Assembly (NCBI RefSeq): GCF_011170125.1
Contig: NZ_BLLN01000005.1
Coordinates: 248,001-312,000 of the forward strand
Length of the DNA: 64,000 nucleotides
Origin: Streptomyces diastaticus subsp. diastaticus
GTDB lineage: Bacteria; Actinomycetota; Actinomycetes; Streptomycetales; Streptomycetaceae
Reading direction: 5' to 3'
Below are positions 18,602 to 26,643 of this stretch, one piece after another; positions within the stretch are counted from its first letter, which is position 1; every line of letters starts with the position of its first letter. Position numbers and translations under genes: made by a program. A model generated the notes under the pieces. That model saw nothing but the letters and a program-made list of their open reading frames with translations. It was not told the DNA's origin and searched no databases.

Positions 18602-19759
18602 ATGTACGCAGCATCGTCCTCCGTGTCCGCCCCGTCCCGGCCGCCGCTCGGCACCCGCCCGCCCCGGGCGAGGGAAGCCACCCCGTCGGGCAGCGGCCCG
18701 TACCTCGACCCCGCGCGCCCTGCGGCCACAGTGCTCGCCTCCGGTCGGACCCGACGCGTCCCGGGGCTCGGCACACCACAGCTCAGCGGAAGGCTGGACC
18801 TGTCCGGCCCGCAGGGCGCGCAGTTGCGTTCGGCCGTCGCCGCCGTGCACCGCGTCTGCCCGGAGTTCCACCCGGTCCAGGTGCTGCGGCGCAGCCCGCG
18901 CTCCGTCCTGCTGGTCGGGACGAGCGGGCGCACCACCGCGGTCGCCAAGTGTTCAGTGGATCAGTCGGCCGAGCGGACGGCGCGGATCAGGCACGAGATA
19001 GCGACGTACCGTTCGTTCGTCCGGCACCGCCCGCCGGTACGGGTCCCGCGGCTGGTCGCCGCCGACCCGGACAACGGGACGCTGGTGATCGAGCGGATGG
19101 CGGGCCGGGCGGCGGCGCTCCAGCGCCACCCGGTGGAGGCGCCGCCCGCGGCCGACCTGCGGGCCGTGCTCGGCGCGGTGCGCCGCCTCAACCAGTGGCG
19201 GCCGCCGACCGGGATGTTCGGTGCTCCGCTGGACTACGCGGAGCGGATCTCCCGCTTCCACGCACTGGGGCTGCTGACCGACCGCGACCTCGGCGACCTC
19301 CAGAAGCTGCTGCACGGCATCGCCCGCTCCGCGGGCCGGGTCGCCACCCGCGAGTTCTGCCACGGTGACGCTCTCCTGTCGAACATCCTCCTCTCGCCCG
19401 CCGGCCCCGTGCTGGTCGACTGGGAGGAGGCCGGCTGGTACCTGCCCGGGTACGACCTGGCGACGCTGTGGGCGGTGGCCGGGGAGGCCCCGATGGCCCG
19501 TCAGCAGATCAGCCACCTCGCCCAGAGCAACGGCCCGGCGGCGCGCGACGCGTTCCTGGTCAACCTGATGCTGGTGCTGACCCGCGAGATCCGGGCGTGC
19601 GAGTCGGCGGTGCAGCGCAGCATGCGGGACACCCCCGCGGGCCCGGCCCGGGCGGGTGCCGCCCCGGCCGGTGAGGAGCAGCGGCTGCTGCTGCGCCGGC
19701 TGCACGACGACTGGGCGATGGTCCGCCGTGCGGTGCGGGCGGCGGTGGGCACGCGCTGA
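18602..19759 (+). CDS. aminoglycoside phosphotransferase-fold (APH) family protein
   Basis: The 385-residue product contains the kinase-like catalytic loop [14 protein letters not shown] (H254, D256, N261) and the metal-binding VDWEEAGW (D273), as in APH and choline kinases. A lead of about 75 residues, rich in Pro, Arg and Ser, is poorly conserved in character. The N-lobe segment [20 protein letters not shown] holds the likely ATP-binding Lys, and EIATYRSF the helix C Glu. Such proteins phosphorylate small molecules or act as antibiotic-resistance or unknown kinases; no substrate can be assigned. ATG at 18602, divergent from the NsdA-like gene. A very strong terminator follows the stop. Confidence 0.7.
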   Translation: MYAASSSVSAPSRPPLGTRPPRAREATPSGSGPYLDPARPAATVLASGRTRRVPGLGTPQLSGRLDLSGPQGAQLRSAVAAVHRVCPEFHPVQVLRRSPRSVLLVGTSGRTTAVAKCSVDQSAERTARIRHEIATYRSFVRHRPPVRVPRLVAADPDNGTLVIERMAGRAAALQRHPVEAPPAADLRAVLGAVRRLNQWRPPTGMFGAPLDYAERISRFHALGLLTDRDLGDLQKLLHGIARSAGRVATREFCHGDALLSNILLSPAGPVLVDWEEAGWYLPGYDLATLWAVAGEAPMARQQISHLAQSNGPAARDAFLVNLMLVLTREIRACESAVQRSMRDTPAGPARAGAAPAGEEQRLLLRRLHDDWAMVRRAVRAAVGTR

Positions 19760-19767
19760 CGTCCGTC

Positions 19768-19826
19768 CCCGGGTGCAGCGGCGCGGTCCGCCCTTGACGG
19801 GGGCGGACCGCGCCGCTGCACCCGGG
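19768..19826 (+). terminator. perfect 26-bp-arm hairpin terminator
   Basis: Left arm 19768-19793 and right arm 19801-19826 are exact complements over 26 bp, with a TTGACGG loop. It starts 9 bp after the phosphotransferase-like gene's stop codon. This is the longest perfect stem I found in the window. Confidence 0.9.
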
Positions 19827-20078
19827 ACGCGGGCGGCAGAGGTGTACTCCTGTGACGCACCCCAGGCAGGAGTACCTGCGCTTCGGGAAGGGGCCGCAAG
19901 GGTGGCCGTGCGGGCGTGCCGGGCGCCGGAAAGGCGCCCCCGGACGACTGTTGACGGATCATCGTCAAGTCGGTACCACTGGTCCACGCCCCGCTTCGGT
20001 GATCAGGTACGCGCCGCGGTCCGGGCTCCCGCTGTTCCGCGCGTCCGGGCGGCGCGCGGCCCCGTCCCAGGAGGCCCT

Positions 20079-22064
20079 GTGCGAAGAAACGTCCCTGCTC
20101 TCTCCGGCGCGGGCGGGCGCAGAGCCCGCAGGACGGGGGTGGCGGCGCTGGCCAGCGCCGCGCTGGTGCTGCCGTTGCTGGGCGCGGCCCCCGGCCCTGC
20201 CCCGGCGGAGGCGGGCACCGGGCTCCAGGGGGCGTTCGCGGCGGCGGCCCGCGAGTACCGGGTGCCCGAGAGCGTGCTGCTGGGCGTCTCCTACCTCCAG
20301 TCACGGTGGGACACCCACCGGGGCAGGCCGAGTGTCACCGGCGGTTACGGGCCGATGCACCTGACCGACGCCCGCACGGCGCTGGCCCGGTCGACGGGCC
20401 ACCACGGGGAGCACGGCGAGGACGCGCGGGGTGACGGGTCCCGGCCCGCCCGCGCCCCGGAGCCGGTCCTGCCGCCGGCCGGCGAGGAGCTCCCGGAGCG
20501 GCTGACGACGCTGCGCCAGGCGGCGCGGCTGAGCGGGCTGCCGGCCGAGCGGCTGCGCAGCGATCCGGCCGCCAACATCCGCGGCGGTGCCGCGCTGCTG
20601 GCCGAGGCGCAGCGGGAGCGCGGGGCGGCCCCCGGCGGGGACGCGGCCGACTGGTACGGCGCGGTGGCGGCGTTCTCCGGCGCCGAGGACCGGGCGACCG
20701 CCACGGCCTACGCCGACGAGGTCTTCTCGGTACTGCGCTCCGGCGAGGCGCGGACCACCGACAGCGGCGTCCGGGTGGTTCTGGCGCCGCAGCCCGGAGC
20801 GGTGGCGGACGCCTCCCAGACGGCGGGCCTCGGGCTGCGTGAGAGCGGCGCGAGGGGCTCGGTGGAGTGCCCGCGCACCGTCTCCTGCGAGTGGCTGCCC
20901 GCCCCGTACGAGGAGTTCGGCGAGGGCGACTACGGCAACCACGACAAGGCGGACCGGCCGCGCAGCGCGCGGATCGACTCCATCGTCATCCACGACACCG
21001 AGGCGACCTGGGACACCACGCTGGAACTGGTGCAGGACCCGGAGTACGTCTCGTGGCACTACTCGCTGCGCTCCACCGACGGGCACATCGCGCAGCACGT
21101 GCGGACCAAGGACGTGGGCTGGCACGCCGGCAACTGGTACACCAACGCCAAGTCGATCGGGCTGGAGCACGAGGGCTTCCTCGCCGACCCGGACGCCTGG
21201 TACACGGAGGCGATGTACCGGACCTCGGCGCGGCTGGTCTCGTACCTGGCGAAGAAGTACGGCATCCCGCTGGACCGGCAGCACATCCTCGGGCACGACA
21301 CGGTGCCGGGGACCACTGCGGAGACGATCCCGGGGATGCACACCGACCCCGGACCGTACTGGGACTGGCAGCACTACTTCCAGCTCCTCGGGGCGCCGCT
21401 GAGGGCGTCGGCGGGGAAGAACTCCGAACTGGTGACGATCGCCCCGCGGTACGCGACGAACCGCCCCGAGTTCACCGGCTGCCAGAAGGCGGGGGAGCCC
21501 TGCGCGTCGCACGGCTCCAGCGCGGTGCGGGTGTACACGGCGCCGCGTGAGGACGCGCCGCTGGTCCAGGACATCGGGCTGCGGCCGGACGGCTCGCCGT
21601 CCACCATCGACGTCAACGACCTGGGCTCGCGGGTCTCGGCAGGGCAGAGCTACGCGGTCGCGGAGCGGCGCGGCGAGTGGACCGCGATCTGGTACCTCGG
21701 GCAGAAGGCGTGGTTCAAGAACCCGCGCCGGACGCCGGTGGCCGTGCCCGCCTCGGGCCGGGTGCTGACACCGAGGCCGGGCCTCGCGGAGGCCCCGGTG
21801 TACGGCAGGGCGTACCCGGAGAAGGAGGCGTACCCGGCGGGCGTCACCCCGCAGGAGCTGGTGCCGCTGCCGTACCGGATCGCGGCCGGCCAGCGGTACG
21901 CCACCGGCGGGCAGGTCCCGGGCGAGTACTACTTCTCGCCGACGTTCGACACGAGCGGGCACACGGTGGTGCGCGGGAAGCTGCGGTACTACGAGATCCA
22001 GTACGGGCACCGGGTCGGCTACGTGCGGGCCGACGACGTGGTGGTGCGTGCGGCGCGTCGCTGA
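20079..22064 (+). CDS. secreted N-acetylmuramoyl-L-alanine amidase, long form
   Basis: The 661-residue product is a paralogue of the amidase at 10991. A signal peptide (VRRNVPALS..., cleavage near the AEAG following PAPAEA) is followed by a transglycosylase-like segment with PESVLLGVSYLQSRWDTHRG and GYGPMHLTDA, then an Amidase_2 domain: SIVIHDTEATWD (His305), SWHYSLRSTDGHIAQHV, SIGLEHEGF, GHDTVPG and His421 in HTDPGPYWDWQHYF. Instead of peptidoglycan-binding repeats it ends in a region of about 220 residues with SH3-like character (VRVYTAPREDAPLVQDIG, ERRGEWTAIWYLGQKAWF). GTG start at 20079 with AGGAGG four bases upstream. Likely a cell-wall hydrolase acting outside the membrane. Confidence 0.9.
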   Translation: MRRNVPALSGAGGRRARRTGVAALASAALVLPLLGAAPGPAPAEAGTGLQGAFAAAAREYRVPESVLLGVSYLQSRWDTHRGRPSVTGGYGPMHLTDARTALARSTGHHGEHGEDARGDGSRPARAPEPVLPPAGEELPERLTTLRQAARLSGLPAERLRSDPAANIRGGAALLAEAQRERGAAPGGDAADWYGAVAAFSGAEDRATATAYADEVFSVLRSGEARTTDSGVRVVLAPQPGAVADASQTAGLGLRESGARGSVECPRTVSCEWLPAPYEEFGEGDYGNHDKADRPRSARIDSIVIHDTEATWDTTLELVQDPEYVSWHYSLRSTDGHIAQHVRTKDVGWHAGNWYTNAKSIGLEHEGFLADPDAWYTEAMYRTSARLVSYLAKKYGIPLDRQHILGHDTVPGTTAETIPGMHTDPGPYWDWQHYFQLLGAPLRASAGKNSELVTIAPRYATNRPEFTGCQKAGEPCASHGSSAVRVYTAPREDAPLVQDIGLRPDGSPSTIDVNDLGSRVSAGQSYAVAERRGEWTAIWYLGQKAWFKNPRRTPVAVPASGRVLTPRPGLAEAPVYGRAYPEKEAYPAGVTPQELVPLPYRIAAGQRYATGGQVPGEYYFSPTFDTSGHTVVRGKLRYYEIQYGHRVGYVRADDVVVRAARR

Positions 22065-22081
22065 GAGGCGCGGGAACGGCG

Positions 22082-22115
22082 CCGGCCGGGGACCGCTGAG
22101 GCGGTTCCCGGCCGG
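22082..22115. terminator. bidirectional hairpin between convergent genes
   Basis: Fifteen-base arms (22082-22096 and 22101-22115) pair with only one G-T wobble around a TGAG loop. It sits between the amidase stop at 22064 and the stop of the minus-strand gene at 22133. Confidence 0.8.
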
Positions 22116-22132
22116 TGTGGTGTGCGTGGTGC

Positions 22133-22633
22133 TCAGCCCTGCTGGAAGAGTTCGGCGGGCAGCGGCTTGAGGAGGGCGTACAGGTCGTCGGTGATGGGTC
22201 GGTCCCAGGCGGCGACGGTGACCAGGACGTTGTCACTGCGGTCGAACTGGACGCAGGAGACGCGGCTCTCGGAGAGCTTCACGCGGCGCACGATCAGCAG
22301 GTTGTCGCCCTGCATCACGGGGACGTCCTCGGTGTCGACGACCTCGGTCTCCTCGTCGTTGCCGAGGGCGAGGAGGAGCTGGGCCACCTCGAACGGGGGC
22401 TGCTTGTCGGCGAGGTCACGGGCGGGGGAGCCCTCCGGGAGGTTGCCGATGACCATCGCGGGTCCCCGGCCGCCGAACAGGTCGTAGCGCAGAAAGACGC
22501 CCTGGCAGGAGCCGTCGGGCGCGGGCAGCAGCCCCGCGCCGAGATTGCCCGGCCAGTCCTCGGGGTCCATGGCCAGGACGTCGAAGTCCGGGCCCGCTGG
22601 TGTGGCGGCGCTGCGGCGGCGGAGGAAGGACAT
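22133..22633 (-). CDS. conserved hypothetical protein, YbjN/SseB-like fold possible
   Basis: The 166-residue product begins MSFLRRRS and contains FDVLAMDPEDWPGNLGAGLL, FLRYDLFGG and VQFDRSDNVLVTVAAWDRPI, ending DDLYALLKPLPAELFQQG. The alternating strands and helices recall the YbjN/type III chaperone-like fold, but this is an impression and not a family assignment. No signal peptide or membrane segment is visible. Coding quality is strong. The start ATG at 22633 follows GGAGGAAGG. It ends against the second amidase, sharing a terminator, and is the nearest gene to the universal stress protein gene upstream. Confidence 0.7.
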   Translation of the reverse strand: MSFLRRRSAATPAGPDFDVLAMDPEDWPGNLGAGLLPAPDGSCQGVFLRYDLFGGRGPAMVIGNLPEGSPARDLADKQPPFEVAQLLLALGNDEETEVVDTEDVPVMQGDNLLIVRRVKLSESRVSCVQFDRSDNVLVTVAAWDRPITDDLYALLKPLPAELFQQG

Positions 22634-22781
22634 GCCGCCATGGTACGTGCACAGCCGTGCCGTGCGGCGGGCGGTGCCGGTGGGGATGCGGGCCGTTGAC
22701 GCGAGGGCCGGCGGCCCTGGCGGGGCGGAGTACGGGGTGCCGGGGCCCGCGTCCGGCCGGGCCGGGCGCGGGCCCGTCGGG

Positions 22782-23732
22782 TCAGGCGGCGTCCTCGCCG
22801 GTGGACGCGGCGGCTTCCGCCAGTTCCTGGGCGGTGGGGACGACGGCGACAGGGGCGGGCGCGTGCAGAAGGACGGCGTGGGTGACCGAGCCGAGCATCC
22901 GCACGGGCGAGAAGGCGCGGGGCCGGTGGCGGCCGACGACCACCAGTTCGGCGCCACGGGCGGCGGCGACCAGGTGGCCGGCGGCGTCCCCGGGCGCGAC
23001 CTGGGCCTCCACGGTGACCTGCGGGTAGGTGTCCTTCAGGGTGGCGACGCGCTCGGTGACGAGCTGGCGGCACTCCGCCTCGGCGGCCTCCTGGTCGGCG
23101 GCGGAGGGCATGTACTCGCCCGCGGCGGCCCAGGCGATCACGGGCCACGGGTACGCGCAGACGACGTGCAGCCGGGCGGAGCGCATCGCGGCCTCGCGGA
23201 AGGCGAAGGCGAGGACCGGGTCGGGACCGGGGCCGGCCGGGTCCGGGAACTCGGCGGACATCCCGAGGACGACGCGAGTGCCGGGCGCGGGCTCCGGGGC
23301 GTCGGTGTGGACCTCTCGGCCGGGGCGGGGCACGACGACGACGGGGCTGTCGGCGTCGCGGGCGCAGGCCATGCCGTTGGAGCCGAGGAGGAGGCTGGCG
23401 AAGCCGCCGCGGCCGCGGGAGCCGAGCACCAGGAGCTGGGCCTCGGCACCGAGCTCGGGGAGGATCGAGGCGGCGCTGGAGTCGAGGGTGGCGAAGGAGA
23501 CGTCGGGCAGCCCGGGACGTCCGGCGAGGACCTGGCGCGTCTCGACGATGACGGAGCTGTCGGGGGCGTCGGCCCCGGCGGGGGGTTCGGCACCGCGCGG
23601 GGTGGCGGTGCGGACGGCGTGGACGATGCGGAGGGGGGCCTCGCGCAGACGGGCCTCCTCCAGGGCCCATTCCAGGGCGCGGTTGCTGTCGTCGGATCCG
23701 TCGACGGCCGCGATGACGGGCAGGGTGCTCAT
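22782..23732 (-). CDS. universal stress protein with two USP domains
   Basis: The 316-residue product contains two USP domains (about 1-150 and 160-305). The first starts PVIAAVDGSDDSNRALEWAL and has the ATP-binding motif GSRGRGGFASLLLGS, exactly G-x2-G-x9-G-S. The second has GRHRPRAFSPVRMLGS, in which the second Gly is replaced, so only one nucleotide site may be functional. Tandem USPs in actinomycetes are linked to hypoxia, dormancy and stress. A DosR/DevR-like palindrome lies 77 bp upstream of the start. It is followed at some distance by another USP gene, with an acyl-CoA synthetase gene in between on the same strand. Confidence 0.9.
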   Translation of the reverse strand: MSTLPVIAAVDGSDDSNRALEWALEEARLREAPLRIVHAVRTATPRGAEPPAGADAPDSSVIVETRQVLAGRPGLPDVSFATLDSSAASILPELGAEAQLLVLGSRGRGGFASLLLGSNGMACARDADSPVVVVPRPGREVHTDAPEPAPGTRVVLGMSAEFPDPAGPGPDPVLAFAFREAAMRSARLHVVCAYPWPVIAWAAAGEYMPSAADQEAAEAECRQLVTERVATLKDTYPQVTVEAQVAPGDAAGHLVAAARGAELVVVGRHRPRAFSPVRMLGSVTHAVLLHAPAPVAVVPTAQELAEAAASTGEDAA

Positions 23733-23808
23733 GGTTCTCGCCTCCGGGGCGCAGCGGTGGTGCGGCTGGTTCCGCTGCCAGCTTCGCTCAGTCCGGGGCC
23801 GGAAGGGA

Positions 23809-23822
23809 GGGACCTTGGTCCC
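23809..23822. promoter_or_regulatory. DosR/DevR-like palindrome upstream of the first USP gene
   Basis: GGGACCTTGGTCCC has the GGGAC-N4-GTCCC dyad that forms the core of the mycobacterial DosR box. It lies 77 bp upstream of the USP start at 23732, between that gene and the acyl-CoA synthetase stop. Confidence 0.6.
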
Positions 23823-23874
23823 GTGTCGCGGCCGAGTGGCCCCCGGCGGAGCGGGCCGGGGGGCGGGGCCGGGG

Positions 23875-25368
23875 TCAGCCGAGGCGGTCGCGGAGTTCGC
23901 GTTTGAGGATCTTGCCGCTGGCGTTGCGCGGGAGAGCGTCGGCGAAGACGATCCGCTTGGGCGTCTGGAACGAGGCGAGGCGCTCGCGGGTGTGGGCGAG
24001 CAGTTCGGCCTCGGTGGTCTCCGCGCGGGTGACGACGACGGCGGTGACGGCCTCGATCCACTTGTCGTCCGGGAGGCCCACGACGGCGGTCTCGGCGACG
24101 GCCGGGTGGGTGTAGAGGGCGTCCTCGACCTGGCGCGAGGCGACCAGGACGCCGCCGGAGTTGATGACGTCCTTGAGCCGGTCGACGACGGTGAAGTAGC
24201 CGTCCTCGTCGCGGACGGCGAGGTCGCCGGAGTGGAACCAGCCGCCGCGGAACGCCTCGGCGCTCTCCTCGGGCAGACCCCAGTAGCCGTCGCACAGCTG
24301 CGGGGAGCGGTAGACGATCTCGCCGGGGGTGCCGTCGGGGACCTCCGCGCCGTCCTCGTCCACGACGCGGGCCTCGACGAAGAGGACGGGCCGGCCGCAG
24401 GAGTCGAGGCGGCCCTCGTGCTCGTCGGGGCCGAGGACCAGGGCGAGCGGTCCGATCTCGCTCTGCCCGAAGCAGTTGGAGAAGGCGAGTTCCGGCAGGC
24501 GGGCGCGGAGCCGTTCCAGCACGGGGACCGGCATGATCGAGGCGCCGTAGAACGCCTTGCGCAGGGCGGTCAGGTCCCGGGTGGCGAACGAGGGGTGCTG
24601 GGAGAGGGCGATCCAGACCGTGGGCGGGGCGAAGAGGGAGTCGGCGCGTCCCGCCTCCACGAGGGAGAGCACGGTCTCGGGGTCGGGTCCGTCGAGGACG
24701 GTGTTGTCGGCGCCGACGGCGAGGTAGGGCAGCAGGAAGACGTGCATCTGCGCCGAGTGGTAGAGCGGCAGCGTGTGCAACGGGCGGTCCTGGGCGCTCA
24801 GGCCGAGGGTGTGCAGGGCACTGGTGTAGGCGTGGACCAGGGCGCGGTGGCTCATCATCGCGCCCTTGGGCAGGGCGGTGGTGCCGGAGGTGTAGAGGAG
24901 CTGGGCGACGGCCTCGGGGGCGGGCTCGGGACCGTCGTACGGGGGCGCCTCGGCGAGCAGGGCGAGCAGCGAGTCGTCGGTGTCGCGCAGCGGCAGCACG
25001 TCCGTGCCGTCGGGCAGGTGCCCGGCGAGGGCGGGGTCGGCGAGGACGGTGCGGCTGCCGGAGCTGGTGAGGATGTGGGTGAGGCCGGCGCCGGTGAGGT
25101 TCTGGTTGACGGGCACGTGGATCAGGCCGGCGCGCGAGCAGGCGAGGAAGCCGATGAGGTACGCGTCGGAGTTGTGGCCGTAGGCGGCGACGCGGTCGCC
25201 GGGGGCGAGGCCGCGGGCGGTGAGGACCTGGGCGGCGGCCGAGACGGCGCCGTCGAGCTCGGCGTAGCTCCAGACGCGGTCGGCGTAGCGCAGGGCGGTG
25301 GCGCGCGGGGTGCGGCGGGCGCTGCGGCGCAGCACTCCGTCGACGGTGTTGCCTTGGGGTGCCGTCAT
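23875..25368 (-). CDS. acyl-CoA synthetase / AMP-dependent ligase
   Basis: The 497-residue product is a complete ANL-superfamily enzyme. The phosphate-binding motif LLYTSGTTALPKGAMMSHRA is at about residue 168, followed by FSNCFGQSEIGPLA (A5-like), GWFHSGDLAVRDEDGYF (A7), VDRLKDVINSGG (A8 hinge) and the catalytic-Lys motif PRNASGKILKREL near the end. It activates a carboxylic acid to the adenylate and then to the CoA thioester; the chain length is not evident. The ATG at 25368 is used. It lies between two USP genes on the same strand but with gaps of over 100 bp on both sides, so shared transcription is possible rather than certain. Confidence 0.9.
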   Translation of the reverse strand: MTAPQGNTVDGVLRRSARRTPRATALRYADRVWSYAELDGAVSAAAQVLTARGLAPGDRVAAYGHNSDAYLIGFLACSRAGLIHVPVNQNLTGAGLTHILTSSGSRTVLADPALAGHLPDGTDVLPLRDTDDSLLALLAEAPPYDGPEPAPEAVAQLLYTSGTTALPKGAMMSHRALVHAYTSALHTLGLSAQDRPLHTLPLYHSAQMHVFLLPYLAVGADNTVLDGPDPETVLSLVEAGRADSLFAPPTVWIALSQHPSFATRDLTALRKAFYGASIMPVPVLERLRARLPELAFSNCFGQSEIGPLALVLGPDEHEGRLDSCGRPVLFVEARVVDEDGAEVPDGTPGEIVYRSPQLCDGYWGLPEESAEAFRGGWFHSGDLAVRDEDGYFTVVDRLKDVINSGGVLVASRQVEDALYTHPAVAETAVVGLPDDKWIEAVTAVVVTRAETTEAELLAHTRERLASFQTPKRIVFADALPRNASGKILKRELRDRLG

Positions 25369-25472
25369 GGGCGTGATCCTCGGCCCGCCCGGGTGGGCCG
25401 GTCAAGGGTGGTGCGGCCGCCGGTTGCGGCGCGTCCCGGGAGACGGGCTCCGCGGGCGCGCCGCGAGCCGGG

Positions 25473-26360
25473 TCAGCTGTCGGCGGGCACGTCGCGGATG
25501 ACGGCGACGGGGCAGTCGGCGTGGTGGAGCAGGGCCTGGCTGGCGGAGCCGAGCAGCAGTCCGGCGAAGCCGCCCCGGCCCCGGGCGCCGACGACGATCA
25601 GCTGGGCGGTGCGGCTGGCCTCGATCAGGGCGGGCCTGGTCCGGGAGCGGAGCAGACGGCGTTCGACCTGGACCTGCGGATAGCGGGCCTGCCATCCGGC
25701 GAGTGCCTCGGCGAGCAGGCGCTGCTCGTCCTCCTGGAGGCGGTCCAGGTCGGTGACGAGGGGCATGGGTTCGCCGGGGTTGCGGTGGGCGGGCTGGGTC
25801 CAGTTGCTCCAGGCGTGCAGGGCGACGAGCGGCGCGGCACGGCGGGCGGCGGTGGCGAAGGCGAAGCCGACGGCGCCGTCGGCCTGCGGGGAGCCGTCGA
25901 GGCCGAGGACGACGGGGCCCTGCGGGTCGGGCCGTCCGCGCAGGACCAGGACGGGGCTCTCGCCGTGGGCGGCGAGGTGGATGGCGGTGGAGCCGAGGAG
26001 GAGGCTGCTGAACCCGCCCAGGCCCCGGCTGGCGACGACGGTGAGGACCGCGTCGCGGGACTCCGCGGCGAGGACGGAGAGGGCTTCCCCGGTGATGAGT
26101 TCGGGGTCGGTCTCCAGGCCGGGCACGGTGGCCTCGGCGCGGGCGACGGCTTCGTCGAGGAAGGTCCTGGCCTGGTTGAGGAGGCCGCCCTCGGTGGGGC
26201 CGAGCGCGGAGGCGGTGAGCTGGACGTGGAGCATCGGCCAGATGAAGGCGTGGACGATGCGCAGCGGGCAGCCCCGGTCGGCCGCCTCGCGGGCGGCGGC
26301 GGCGACCGCGTCGAGGCTCTCCTCGGAGCCGTCGATGCCGACGAGTACGGGCCTGGTCAT
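25473..26360 (-). CDS. universal stress protein with two USP domains
   Basis: The 295-residue product has two USP domains of about 145 residues. The first begins PVLVGIDGSEESLDAVAAAA and has ASRGLGGFSSLLLGS; the second begins PVVLGLDGSPQADGAVGFAF and has GARGRGGFAGLLLGS. Unlike the paralogue at 22782, the G-x2-G-x9-G-S site of the second domain is intact; in the first domain the initial Gly is Ala. DCPVAVIRDVPADS forms the usual C-terminal strand. ATG at 26360. A second DosR-like dyad lies about 125 bp upstream. Its role is probably stress or dormancy related, by family. Confidence 0.9.
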   Translation of the reverse strand: MTRPVLVGIDGSEESLDAVAAAAREAADRGCPLRIVHAFIWPMLHVQLTASALGPTEGGLLNQARTFLDEAVARAEATVPGLETDPELITGEALSVLAAESRDAVLTVVASRGLGGFSSLLLGSTAIHLAAHGESPVLVLRGRPDPQGPVVLGLDGSPQADGAVGFAFATAARRAAPLVALHAWSNWTQPAHRNPGEPMPLVTDLDRLQEDEQRLLAEALAGWQARYPQVQVERRLLRSRTRPALIEASRTAQLIVVGARGRGGFAGLLLGSASQALLHHADCPVAVIRDVPADS

Positions 26361-26485
26361 GCGGTGCTCCTGGGCGCGAGGTGTCCGGTGGGGGGCCGGT
26401 GGGCGGGCTGGGGCATGGGGACCTCCTTCGTTCCAGCTTTGCCCCGCGCGCGGGGACGTGCCCCGGGCCGCTGGTCCCTAGGGGC

Positions 26486-26499
26486 AGGACCTTCGTCCT
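26486..26499. promoter_or_regulatory. DosR/DevR-like dyad upstream of the second USP gene
   Basis: AGGACCTTCGTCCT: the AGGAC and GTCCT arms are exact complements separated by 4 bp, the spacing of a DosR box. It resembles the site in front of the other USP gene, including the CCTT in the middle. A further GGTCCCTAGGGGC stretch lies just before it. Confidence 0.5.
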
Positions 26500-26565
26500 T
26501 TCGGGGGGTTTGGCGTGGGCCGGTTGCCGGGCGGCGGGCGGCCCGCGGCGGAGCGGGCGGCAGGG

Positions 26566-26629
26566 TTGACACGGACCCGTCATGACATGAAAGTTTCGCG
26601 GGTCGGGCGTCATCTCGAAAGATTCTTTC
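26566..26629 (+). promoter_or_regulatory. serine hydrolase promoter with two phased GAAAG-type operators
   Basis: A TTGACA -35 box at 26566-26571 is followed at vegetative spacing by an A-rich hexamer. That -10 region coincides with a perfect palindrome GAAAGTTTC (26589-26597). A second perfect palindrome GAAAGATTCTTTC (26617-26629) lies just before the ribosome binding site. Their centres are 30 bp apart, close to three helical turns. The motif resembles the GAAAG-type sites of RpiR/MurR-like phosphosugar regulators; that identification is from memory and needs a motif search. Confidence 0.6.
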
Positions 26630-26643
26630 AGGGGGTGCGGTTC

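Noticed and set aside
26587..26643. Upstream in-frame start for the serine hydrolase (MKVSRVGRH...)
   Set aside because: Would put both palindromic operators and the promoter's -10 region inside the gene; the ATG at 26644 has a better ribosome binding site and leaves the Tat signal at the N-terminus.
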